A stretch of 52,553 nt of DNA. Source: Stentor coeruleus. Lineage: Eukaryota; Ciliophora; Heterotrichea; Heterotrichida; Stentoridae. The stretch is taken from the NCBI GenBank assembly GCA_001970955.1, contig MPUH01000463.1, positions 1 through 52,553 on the forward strand, read 5' to 3'. A program made the translations under genes and the position numbers. Positions 43,278 to 51,947 of this stretch are shown piece after piece; the stretch's first letter is position 1; every line of letters starts with the position of its first letter. The notes beneath the pieces were generated by a model. It ran no database searches. It saw only the letters and a program-made list of their open reading frames with translations, and was not told the origin of the DNA.

Positions 43278-44660
43278 TTATGATTTTAAAAACATAGAAA
43301 AATTTTTCTTCGGCAACAAATTTTGGGTGAAACTAAAAGTCTTTGTCTGTTCTTTAATCTGTTTTAAATTCTGCAGTTCTTTCAAAATCAAAATATTGAA
43401 TTTTACAACATTATCTCGACCAACCACAAACGAAATCAATTTTTTAGGATCTTTGTTAGTTTTTAAACAATCCCTAGTAAGTCTACGAACTTCTTCTATA
43501 AGTATATTTTTTATTTCTTGTTTAAGCCTAGTGATTTTTTCTTCAAGTTTTATAGACTCAGAGCAATTACTCACAACATCATCTAAAATTTTTTCTTCTC
43601 CAAGCCATTTAGTATATTTTTTACTATAATCAGGTTTCCTAATTTTGATTGTCTTAGTCAATTTAGCCAGTCGTTGATGTATATCTTCTCTTTCTGTAGA
43701 CTGAGTATGTTTTGAATCATGATATATCGATAAATCCTCATAAAACATATCAACTTCCATATGCTTTTTAGCTAAATTTAGTATACAATTCATAGTAATT
43801 TCATCAAGATTATCAGGAAACATTTCATATTTTATATTCACCCCAAACTCAAGTAAAAATTTGACTATTGTATACAACCCTTCTCCTTTAGTATCCACAC
43901 CTTTTTTAAGTAATTCAAGAAAATTAGTAATCATATCGTTTTTTATTATCTTGAAAGTTTTCCTTAAATTATATATTTTTTCTTCGATTCCTTTTAGTTT
44001 TTTTTCTTTTTTATTCACATCAATTTGTATCATCTCGATTTTTTGTAATATTTCAATCTTTTCGTTTTTGATGTTATTAATCGACCCTTGTTTTTTGTTT
44101 AAAAACACTGCAATATTTTCTTGAGACATTTTAATGAAAAGAGATTTGCTTGAAGAGATTCTTATATATTTTTCTATAAACTCAAGTTGTTGTTGAAGTT
44201 CGAAAATTTCATTTTTTAGGTTGAGTTGTGAGGCTCTTTTGGCATCTCGTTTTTGGATGGTTTTGTTGAGTTTTGATTGGATTTGTTTGAAATGTTCGAT
44301 GCATTCGTACTCGAAGTTTTTAAAGTATCCAATTTTCTCTTTTTCAATTTTGTCACTACTGTCGAAACCTTTACGCTTTATTTTGGCTAATTCAACTATG
44401 TCTTCTTGGTCTAGTTTTCGTTGTAACTGCAAGCGAGCTGTGTTCATTCTTTTTAAGGCTTCGATGTTTCGGTTTGCCACCCAATATTCAAGGCCTTGGA
44501 CAATTTCAACATCTGGGTCTTTTTCTAGTGTATTTTTGATAAAGTCTAATTGAATTGATTTTTTTGGATTGTGCTGAGGTGTTGATAAGTCTTGGAAGGT
44601 TACTTGGCTTTTTGGTTTAGATTTCCTTGATTCGGTACGGAAACTTTTTAGGATGCTCAT
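43278..44660 (-). CDS. Coiled-coil protein of unknown function
   Basis: 460 residues in one exon. The N-terminus is disordered and basic (about 1-45), followed by a conserved-looking helical start with LDFIKNTLEKDPDVEIVQGL. Long coiled coils at about 70-250 (RASQLNLKNEIFELQQQLE) are followed by a globular part at about 255-320, with ELLKKGVDTKGEGLYTIVKF and LEFGVNIKYEMFPDNLDE. A second coiled coil (about 375-400) comes near the C-terminus. The 'GVDTKGEGL..IVK..' block resembles a segment I associate with uncharacterised ciliate cytoskeletal proteins, but I cannot name the family. There is no signal peptide or membrane segment, so it is probably cytoskeletal or ciliary. Confidence 0.7.
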   Translation of the reverse strand: MSILKSFRTESRKSKPKSQVTFQDLSTPQHNPKKSIQLDFIKNTLEKDPDVEIVQGLEYWVANRNIEALKRMNTARLQLQRKLDQEDIVELAKIKRKGFDSSDKIEKEKIGYFKNFEYECIEHFKQIQSKLNKTIQKRDAKRASQLNLKNEIFELQQQLEFIEKYIRISSSKSLFIKMSQENIAVFLNKKQGSINNIKNEKIEILQKIEMIQIDVNKKEKKLKGIEEKIYNLRKTFKIIKNDMITNFLELLKKGVDTKGEGLYTIVKFLLEFGVNIKYEMFPDNLDEITMNCILNLAKKHMEVDMFYEDLSIYHDSKHTQSTEREDIHQRLAKLTKTIKIRKPDYSKKYTKWLGEEKILDDVVSNCSESIKLEEKITRLKQEIKNILIEEVRRLTRDCLKTNKDPKKLISFVVGRDNVVKFNILILKELQNLKQIKEQTKTFSFTQNLLPKKNFSMFLKS

Positions 44661-45337
44661 TATTTGTTTGATTTATATTAGATATTTTGCCTTTGTCATA
44701 TATTAAATGCTTTGAAGTTGGGATTTCTTTTTTGGGGAACTTTTATTTGATGAGGATTTTATTTGGATAAAGAAAGGGTTTTTTAGTTTAAGTTTAAAAA
44801 CTGTAAGTTTGCAGGCTTGGGTAAGGAAGTTCAAACATCAGAAATCAGTTTTTCTTTCTTTTTAATATGATTAGAATATTATTTAGCAACGAAAATTAAG
44901 TTTACAAATTACAATTTCCAAGACGAATTTTCTTGAAAAAAAGTTTATATCTACACTTTACCATAAAATTATATATATAAAATATTATTATTATAACATA
45001 GAATCTAATNTTTATTTGGATAAAGAAAGGGTTTTTTAGTTTAAGTTTAAAAACTGTAAGTTTGCAGGCTTGGGTAAGGAAGTTCAAACATCAGAAATCA
45101 GTTCTTAGCCTCTTAAATTTTTATATTTCCTACTTTCACTACAATTATTCATAATTTACAACATTCTCCTTTTCTCTACAAACTAACTTTTTCTACCTCC
45201 TACACAAAACCCCAAATATTTCATCCTAAAAATCCTCCAAAAAAGCCCCTCCCCACCTATTTAATAAAATCTAATTTCCACACAAAAAATATCCTCAATC
45301 CAAGCCTAACTCTAATATCTCGAATTATATAAAAAAC
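44661..45337. other. Intergenic with an assembly join
   Basis: 677 bp between the coiled-coil gene and a plus-strand relic. It contains the N at 45010 and the 93-bp direct repeat. No gene is seen. Confidence 0.5.
44758..45103 (+). repeat. Exact 93-bp direct repeat with a 159-bp insert and one N (assembly join)
   Basis: 44758-44850 and 45011-45103 are identical. The N (45010) directly precedes copy 2. Unlike the other two joins, 159 bp of different sequence (44851-45009) lies between copy 1 and the N, so one contig continued past the shared 93 bp into an alternative sequence that is not found after copy 2. Confidence 0.88.
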
Positions 45338-45904
45338 ATGGATAATCATTATCGTAAAAAAAAAAAGGTGAAGAAAGCCAACTAGCTAACACAGAAACTA
45401 TAATTTCGCAGTGATTTCAGTTTATATAAATGGGTTGAAAAAAACTGGTGATGAACTTAAAGATGTATGTGATAAATATACTGATACAATCCAAAATTAG
45501 ATTCTATAAAACATCAGAATAATTTACTTAAATAAGACTTAGAGTTTTTAAATCAATAAAGCAACAATTTTAAAACAAAAGAATTCATGTTTAGAAGTTA
45601 AATTGAATTTATGTCTAAAGAGAATTCTTGTTTAAGAGAAAATGTGAAATCGCAAACTAATGGTTTGCGACAAGAGATTCTTTTATTAAGAATCAACATA
45701 GAAAATGAGTCATTTGTTAATAAAAATTGTAATATGAGTAATGAACTTTTACAGACAAAAAATCGTATATCAGCTAATGAACAAAGTTTCCAATCTATGG
45801 ATAAAAGATATAAACTAGCAGTTACTGAGAAAGAATATTTAGAAAACCTTTTGAGTAGTTATAAGTCTATGGATAGATCATTTAGTAACTCATATCATAA
45901 TTAA
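45338..45904 (+). pseudogene. Decayed coiled-coil gene; last 97 codons still open
   Basis: A frame opens at an ATG at 45338 (MDNHYRKKKKGEESQLANTE), then breaks. Helical text continues in a second frame (INGLKKTGDELKDVCDKYTD) and, from about 45508, in the frame of the final open stretch with three in-frame TAA codons. 45611-45904 is a clean 97-codon frame of coiled-coil character (NGLRQEILLLRINIENE, EKEYLENLLSSYKSM). No 15-16 nt GT...AG intron explains the breaks. Either a pseudogene whose 3' part is still intact, or a short gene starting at 45611. The neighbouring assembly join leaves room for sequence error. Family unknown. Confidence 0.4.
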
Positions 45905-45926
45905 AATATTATTTTTTACAGTTTTT

Positions 45927-46697
45927 TTATTTTTTATATAGGCTTTTGTATTCATTTTTAAAGTTGCTCCATTCGTCATAAGAGTTTTTTTTGAGTTTAT
46001 TGAAGTCTTTTCTTAAGCTTTTGAGAGCGACGAAGTATTTGGTTGATAATTCGTAAGCTTTGGTTTTCCAGTATAGGGCATCGTCTTGAGGTTTGGGTTT
46101 TGGGGATTTTAAAGGGTTTTTATGCTTTTGTAAATTGGGGTTTTGGGTTTTTTGGCCCCGTTCGACTGTGTTTTGACTTGTGGAACGGGGGATGGTGTGT
46201 GTTTTTTTGGATTCGGAGTTCAGGCGGGACTTTAGTTCAGAGATTTCACGGGTTTTACGTTCAAGTTCACGGGTTTTTTCTAAGAGGAGGTCTTGAAGTT
46301 CATCAGTTTTTGACTCGGATTTACGGGTTTGTTGCATTTTGTCGATTAAGGATTCGAGACGCTCAGTATCTTTGCGATGTTTTTCATTTTCATAAGATCG
46401 CAAGTCTTCTAAGTCTTTTAATCGCTTTTCTATGTATTTTAGCTTTGGAGATTCACTTCCAGGGTCATTTATTGGGCTATAACAAGTTGGTGTCCGGCAG
46501 AGGATGTCTGATATTGTGTTACTTCTTGGCTCAGTTTCATTGCTTTTTTGATCTGCTTCGTATGGTTTTGGAGATTCCCGCCGATATATTTTCCACTCTT
46601 TTACCTCGCGTTCTGCTAGATTGATTTCTAATTCTGCCTTTCGAAGGATCTCTCTCCTTTTTTCTTTTTCAGTCAAATCACCCCACTGCTTATCCAT
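45927..46697 (-). CDS. Coiled-coil protein of unknown function
   Basis: 256 residues, one exon. It starts with a charged helix (WGDLTEKEKRREILRKAELE) and has a Ser/Pro-rich linker at about 44-85. The main coiled coil runs from 85 to about 165 (LEKTRELERKTREISELKSR), followed by a basic Pro/Lys linker (about 170-205) and a last conserved-looking helix (DDALYWKTKAYELSTKYF). The base composition is clearly richer in G and C than the flanks, which supports real coding. It is convergent with the coiled-coil relic, only 22 bp away. No family recognised; soluble and probably cytoskeletal. Confidence 0.68.
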   Translation of the reverse strand: MDKQWGDLTEKEKRREILRKAELEINLAEREVKEWKIYRRESPKPYEADQKSNETEPRSNTISDILCRTPTCYSPINDPGSESPKLKYIEKRLKDLEDLRSYENEKHRKDTERLESLIDKMQQTRKSESKTDELQDLLLEKTRELERKTREISELKSRLNSESKKTHTIPRSTSQNTVERGQKTQNPNLQKHKNPLKSPKPKPQDDALYWKTKAYELSTKYFVALKSLRKDFNKLKKNSYDEWSNFKNEYKSLYKK

Positions 46698-47290
46698 TTC
46701 AAATTATCAAAGTATCCTTATATAACCCCAATATGAATATTTCTACTTTTTACCATGAATGAATATCAATAAATATTGCCAGCATCAAATTATTACAACT
46801 AATATATAACTAAAACATTCAATACAAAAAATTCTAAATACTAAAAAGCCTTATATTTTTCTATATCAATTCTGAATATCATAATACTATCATACTATTA
46901 CATTTAAATCATCATTTTAAACATAATCATCTAAATACTATCAAATATCATCTACTCCAAAAAATATATCCTTCACTATCATCTATATATTTATATAATC
47001 CTGTCAAATGCATCCCCTAAAAAAAAAAATACCCTCCGCCAATCATCTTATCTTCCAATAAAACAAAATTATCATATAAAAATCTCCTCAAAAAAAAAAT
47101 CCTTCTTCCAAAGCTAAATCACCTAACAAAAAAGTATCTTTTCTAAAAAATCAGTCAAAAGGTTAATTGCTTATATAAAAATCATGATAAAATAAAATTC
47201 ATATTTAATAATCACAAATCAGAACCAAGGAAGTAAATCTCTTATACCACAATAATCAATATAATTTCTTATAATATTAATATAACTAAC
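46698..47290 (-). other. Intergenic, AT-rich
   Basis: 593 bp without a frame, between two minus-strand genes. It contains A-runs near 47021 and 47090. It presumably holds the promoter of the 45927-46697 gene. Confidence 0.4.
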
Positions 47291-47698
47291 CTAACGATCT
47301 TCATATGTTTCTGCTATACACTTCATATCAGAAATAGCCAAAGACAGCTTAAGTTCATTTTCAGCATGTTGTCTCTTCTTTTTTTCATGCAGAAAAGTTC
47401 CAAGAGGGCTGCTTGTGTCTTCAAGAAGATTTTTTGGCACTTGAACTGAAGGTGGTTTGACCCAAAGCCTGGCAATTTTTATCAGTTCATGTTGCCTTTC
47501 TTCTAATGTCCTTGCAGTTGCTTCAATTTTCAACATATCTTCACTTTCATCCTGTAATAGTTTCGTAAGATATGTATGCTCTTCAATTGTTATAAGATTC
47601 CTGCGCATTAGTTCAGTTATAGCATATGTAATTTCGCTATGAGGATATATTGCAGTCTCCATATGATTTATATTAAAGTCTAATAAATACAAATTCAT
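47291..47698 (-). CDS. Small soluble protein of unknown function
   Basis: 135 residues from the first ATG. A second in-frame Met twelve codons in (47662, METAIYPHSEITYAI) may be the true start, because the codons before it are as AT-rich as the spacer. The protein is helical: a globular N-terminal half (ITELMRRNLITIEEHTYLTK), a short coiled coil (about 52-75), then a Pro-containing loop (WVKPPSVQVPKNLL) and a charged helix to the end. No family recognised, no membrane segment. It lies 68 bp downstream of the start-distal neighbour on the same strand. Confidence 0.6.
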   Translation of the reverse strand: MNLYLLDFNINHMETAIYPHSEITYAITELMRRNLITIEEHTYLTKLLQDESEDMLKIEATARTLEERQHELIKIARLWVKPPSVQVPKNLLEDTSSPLGTFLHEKKKRQHAENELKLSLAISDMKCIAETYEDR

Positions 47699-47766
47699 AT
47701 ATAAAACTAATGTAAAAAAAACACTTCAATTGTAAAACCAACGAAAATGTATAAGCATAATAAGCC

Positions 47767-48402
47767 TTATTCCTCCAGTTTCCTTCTAATTTTATCTATT
47801 GCCTTTTCCACAAACTCAGCTGGTAATACTGAGTTTTTCTTTATATTTTCAAAGAAATTATTGATATCTTTATCTTTAAAAAGCCTTCTTTCAACGATAA
47901 TATTTAATAGCATTTCTTCAAAGCCTTCACATTTTTTAGGTTTTTCAGTTCTCATATTTCTTTGAGTTAGTTTTTCATAAATCCGAATTCTCTGTGGTCG
48001 ACGGAGGATTTTTTCAACAAATTTAGCTTTGATAGTAGGTGACCCTTTACCTTTTTCCCTTAGAAACATAACAGGATGTGCGACCATATCATAATTAAGT
48101 TTTTTTCTTTCTTGAACCTATATAAAAATTACGCTTCCTATATCGGCAATATGTTTTTGCATATGTTTAATACGATTTAAATGTTCTCTCATTTCATGGT
48201 TTTTACTTCTTGAACGACTTTGTATAGTTTTAGGTGTTTGTGTACGATAAAGCATTTCAGTTTCCATACTAACCATATCATGTTTACTGTTATTGTGACT
48301 TGATCTACGTTTTATCCACATACGATTAGTTGCTGATTTTGGGCTTTGTCCTGTGCTAAACTCCCAAGGTCCTTTAGATGAACTCATATTTAAGTTTTGC
48401 AT
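47767..48402 (-). CDS. Uncharacterised basic protein, two exons
   Basis: Exons 48402-48133 and 48117-47767, joined over a 15-nt intron, encode 206 residues; without splicing both halves look like separate small genes. The N-terminal 75 residues are Ser/Asn/Arg-rich and probably disordered (GPWEFSTGQSPKSATNRMWI). A helix follows (HLNRIKHMQKHIADIGS). The second exon encodes a globular helical part with FVEKILRRPQRIRIYEKL and a C-terminal FVEKAIDKIRRKLEE. Basic overall, no signal peptide. It is not assigned to a family. The order 'disordered basic head then conserved helical end' would fit a cilium- or basal-body-associated protein, but that is a guess. Confidence 0.65.
48118..48132 (-). other. 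15-nt intron joining two small frames
   Basis: GTAATTTTTATATAG on the coding strand, phase 0 (...ADIGS/VQERKKLNYD...). Identical base for base to the kinesin intron at 14197-14211. Confidence 0.88.
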
Positions 48403-48515
48403 GATTTTTTTGAAATATGATTCGTTTTTAGAAAGAGAAGCAATTAGGTTTTATATGAAAATAATCATTAGAAATCAAATTTTTATTCAATTTTATACAC
48501 ATATTCTTATATAAT

Positions 48516-49382
48516 CTAAGTTATTATTGTTGTATAAGTTCTAATAAACCTATTGCAATTAATCTCAGGACATTTAGTTTGTGAAATAAGACAAGCTCTA
48601 CATATTACCATATGGTTACACTCATTTAGTATAACATTAGCTGTATTATCACAAAGAAGACACTTTCTACCTTTTTTTAAAGCATTTTTTGGCATATAAC
48701 GATAATAATATAATGCTATACAGCTTGTAGTAAAAATCATGAGGCTTAATACAAAAATTACTTCGGATATGTTTTTTTTTGTAGTGAATTTTGATAGAAA
48801 ATCATTTTTATATGTGAATATCCCTGTTGGCTCTATTTCGTATTCGGATTTTCCTATGCTTTTTAAAACCCCTTCAGCGTATAAATGCTTGTTGTGCTCG
48901 AGGGATATTGTCCGTTCCCTCTTGAAACAGCTTACTTTTGAGGAGAAAAAAGACTTTATAGTATTCCACCATGTCATATCAACCTGAACCCAACTTTCTT
49001 CAATAAGTGGTAAAACTATTAGCTTAGTATCAGTCAATTTAACATGAACATTACTATTAGTTCCCATATAAAACTTAGCATTACGTTTTTTATATGTGTA
49101 TTTCTTAGGCAATATTTCACCAAGTCTTCTATTTATATCTGTAGTTTCTGTTATAAGAATGATAGATTTATCAGGTCTTTTAAGTTTATCTAATATACCT
49201 TTTGAAACTGAGACAATACCATCTAAAATCACATGGGCTCCATCTGCTGTTTCTGGGATATTCTCAACATCGATTATTTTTTCAATTGCAACCTTGAGTT
49301 TTTTGCAAAAATACCAATACACTCCTGCTGATATTGACATTAACACCCCACATCCGATAACAATAACATTGCTCTGCCTCAT
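48516..49382 (-). CDS. MUL1/MAPL-like membrane RING E3 ubiquitin ligase
   Basis: 288 residues. The architecture fits the MUL1 (MAPL, plant SP1) family: an N-terminal membrane helix (about 5-25), a middle region of about 180 residues corresponding to the GIDE/BAM domain, a second membrane helix (about 205-230) and a C-terminal RING of C3HC4 type: CLLC, then C-x-H (NECNHMVIC), CRAC, and KCPEINC. The RING at the very C-terminus facing the cytosol is typical. Family members sit in the mitochondrial, peroxisomal or plastid outer membrane and regulate organelle dynamics by ubiquitin or SUMO transfer. The middle domain is divergent and I rely mainly on topology and the RING, so the exact organelle is open. 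Confidence 0.75.
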   Translation of the reverse strand: MRQSNVIVIGCGVLMSISAGVYWYFCKKLKVAIEKIIDVENIPETADGAHVILDGIVSVSKGILDKLKRPDKSIILITETTDINRRLGEILPKKYTYKKRNAKFYMGTNSNVHVKLTDTKLIVLPLIEESWVQVDMTWWNTIKSFFSSKVSCFKRERTISLEHNKHLYAEGVLKSIGKSEYEIEPTGIFTYKNDFLSKFTTKKNISEVIFVLSLMIFTTSCIALYYYRYMPKNALKKGRKCLLCDNTANVILNECNHMVICRACLISQTKCPEINCNRFIRTYTTIIT

Positions 49383-49699
49383 TTTATTTATATTTTTAGG
49401 TTTGATATTGGATTATTAGAGGGATTTAAGACTATTATAAGAGTGTGATAAAAATTATAATAAAATTTTGGCCTTTTTTTATTGGAGATTTGGTTTTTAG
49501 GATGAGTAAAAAAACATGTAATTTTTAGGAATTTATATTGAAATGATACTCGAGTTTTTAAATTGGATTGTATTAATTTATATATGATTTTGTTAGAAAT
49601 TTTAAAGTTGTTAAAGAAGTAGTTGTATAAGAGGTATTGAGATGATAAATAATTCTATACTTAATTCATCAAGAAGATCATTTAATCTATTTACTAAAT
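49383..49699 (-). other. Intergenic, AT-rich
   Basis: 317 bp between two minus-strand genes, without a frame. It should hold the promoter of the MUL1-like gene. Confidence 0.4.
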
Positions 49700-51112
49700 C
49701 TAATTTCCTTCAAACTCATTCCTACAGTTGGAATAATACTCAGCAAACTGTTCCTTAGACGTTTCTTCATCATTATCTTCAATAAAAGGATGGCAAAGCA
49801 ACTGCTTAGCTGAAAGTCTTTCTTCAGGGGTTTTTCTCAAACATAATGAAACCAAATTAGCAAAATCTTTTGTCCATTTGATTTTACTCTTAAGTTTAGG
49901 TGCTGGATTGTTTATGATATTTTGTATAACAACATCATAATTTTCATTAGCATATGGAGGTTCTCCTTCAGCTATTTCTAACATAAGTATCCCTAAAGAC
50001 CATATATCCACAGCATCAGAATAATCTTTGCCAAGTAAAAGTTCAGGGGCCATCCAAGATGGGTTAGCATTTCTGATTTTAGAAGACTCTGAAACTTGAG
50101 CTGCATAGCCGAAATCCCCTAGTTTTACATCTCCGGTTTCTGAAAGGAACACGTTTTGACTTTTTATGTCCCTATGAACTCTTTGATCTCCATGAAGCCA
50201 TTCTAAACCTTTTAAAACCTCTTTGCATATATATGACATATGCTTTTCTGGGATAAAACCTGCACGGCTTTTTAATAGTTGATATAAAGTACTATCAAAT
50301 TTTTCAAGGACTATCCATATATATCCATCAAAACTATATACAGCATGATATTTTAGTACTTGAGAATGAATTGAGTTTTGATGCATTGATATTTCTTGGA
50401 GGATTAATATTCTCTCTTCATTGTCTTTTGGATAAATACGCTTCATACTGTATTTCCAGTTTTCTACTTTGGAAATCACATTAAAAGCTGTGCAGTTTTC
50501 GTTTGTATAGATTTCGGAGTCTATATCGTATTTTATTAGAGGGTTTTCATAGATCAAAGCTAGATTCACATTTTCATCTAAATTTTCCTACATAAACATT
50601 ACAATAACCTTCGAAAGTTTCCGTTGTATAGCTTTAACAAAACTGTTTTTATTTTTCACTTTTTTCTCCTCTTCATTTACCCTTGGTGGCGAAACATTTA
50701 CTTTCCTATTATCTTCAGGTTCTTTTTCACGATAATAAGAATGAGTTGATTGCTTGCTAAAATTCGATGATGGTTCATATAATAAATCCTCATTACCCCT
50801 ATATTCCCTTTCTGGTACTGGAGAATGTGATTTTATTTCATTTTGAGAGCTAGGATTTTGTGGAAACTTATCCCCAGCGACAGTAACTCTGAATTTATTT
50901 TGTTCAATACTATTACATTGAAGACAGTACCTTTTGTGTCTTAAAAAACCAAGCTCAGGTGCTTTAAGTTTAATACTACAATTTTTACAGAATAGTTTTT
51001 CTTAATGGATCTTACTGCATTTCTTACATAATCTTCTTTTCATAGTGATTTGAAAAGCTTTGTTACAGCTTGAGCATCTCTCACTCTTGAAAACGCTAAG
51101 AAAGACTTTCAT
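49700..51112 (-). CDS. FYVE-type zinc finger fused to a PAK/Ste20-like protein kinase
   Basis: Three exons (51112-51016, 51000-50603, 50587-49700) total 1383 nt and encode 460 residues. Both 15-nt introns carry an in-frame stop. Residues about 12-65 form a FYVE-like finger: CSSC, then RRLCKKC (the counterpart of the FYVE RRHHCRxCG core), FCKNC and YCLQC, giving four CxxC pairs. FYVE fingers bind PI3P on endosomes. A Ser/Pro/Glu-rich linker (about 75-160) leads to the kinase: K214 in YSMKRI, the helix-C Glu in LQEISMH, HRDIKSQN (303 onwards), DFG (323-325), WMAPE and EIAEGEPPYANEN, strongly PAK/Ste20-like. Two oddities: the glycine-rich loop has lost its glycines, and the activation segment reads ANPSWMAPE instead of GTPYWMAPE. 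The catalytic Lys, Asp and DFG remain, so it is probably active. Likely an endosome-targeted kinase. Confidence 0.85.
50588..50602 (-). other. 15-nt intron, FYVE-kinase gene (intron 2)
   Basis: GTAATGTTTATGTAG, phase 0, joining ...KLSKVI to ENLDENVNLAL.... It contains in-frame TAA-free text but ends in an in-frame TAG. Removing it links the kinase to the upstream linker. Confidence 0.88.
51001..51015 (-). other. 15-nt intron, FYVE-kinase gene (intron 1)
   Basis: GTAAGATCCATTAAG on the coding strand, splitting a Lys codon inside the zinc finger. It ends in AAG, unlike the TAG of most other introns here. It is supported because splicing it restores an unbroken FYVE cysteine pattern (RRLCKKC/KKLFCKNC). 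Confidence 0.75.
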
Positions 51113-51947
51113 TTTTTACTAGATAAAATATATGAGTTTTTATAAAAAGATGAAGATGGATGGTTGAAGTAAAGAGAATAGAGAGGCTTATAGGATTTAG
51201 ACTAGGATTTTAGAAGTTTTAAGGTGGAAAAAGGCTTTTGTATTATGGGGTTTTTGCTTTGTGATAGGATTGCGATATTTTTTGGTATTTAGTAATATTT
51301 TACCTTATAAAATTGGTTTAAATTAAGATTATGAGAAAATTGAGCTATGGGATGTTGGAAAAGTGATTTGTGATAGGATTTATATGGGGTATATTATATA
51401 TTATTATAGATATGATATATGATAAGTTTATAGAGTTTTTGTGAGCTTTTTATGGAATAATTATGTCATTAAGATTACTTCAAGAATCAATTAAATTTAG
51501 CTTAAAAGAATTTTATTCTGAGTATAAAGTATATGAAAATCATTTAGTTATTGTGACCATAACTTATCCTTAGACTACTACAACCTATCCGTAACCTCTA
51601 AAAACCTCTTTCAAACTTTGCTATATTAACCTGGTCATAAATTTTAATATTATACCTCAAACATGCTTTTTTATCCCATTAACTTCCTAAAACTCTAAAA
51701 CACAAACTAAATTTTACTCACATCTCTATTTAATATTCCAATTTTCTCAACAGCTTCACCTTAGCTCTACATCTTTCAATAGAAACTCATGATTTTTTTT
51801 CAGTATCTTTCTATTACTCTTCTCAACCTCAAAACAATTTTTTATCTTATATTCAAAAATCCTTCCAACTCATCCTAAAATATCAAAAATAACACCTTGT
51901 CAAATACAACAAATTTCCTTAACATTAATATCTAATAAAATACCTAT
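51113..51947 (-). other. Intergenic, AT-rich
   Basis: 835 bp between the FYVE-kinase start and the Lys/Glu-rich gene's stop. No frame, RNA gene or repeat was noticed. It presumably carries the promoter of the FYVE-kinase gene near its left end. Confidence 0.4.

Noticed and set aside
46043..46624. 193-residue plus-strand frame rich in Phe, Trp and Gly
   Set aside because: It is the complement of the coiled-coil gene at 45927-46697, whose Lys/Glu/Ser composition and heptads are the real signal.
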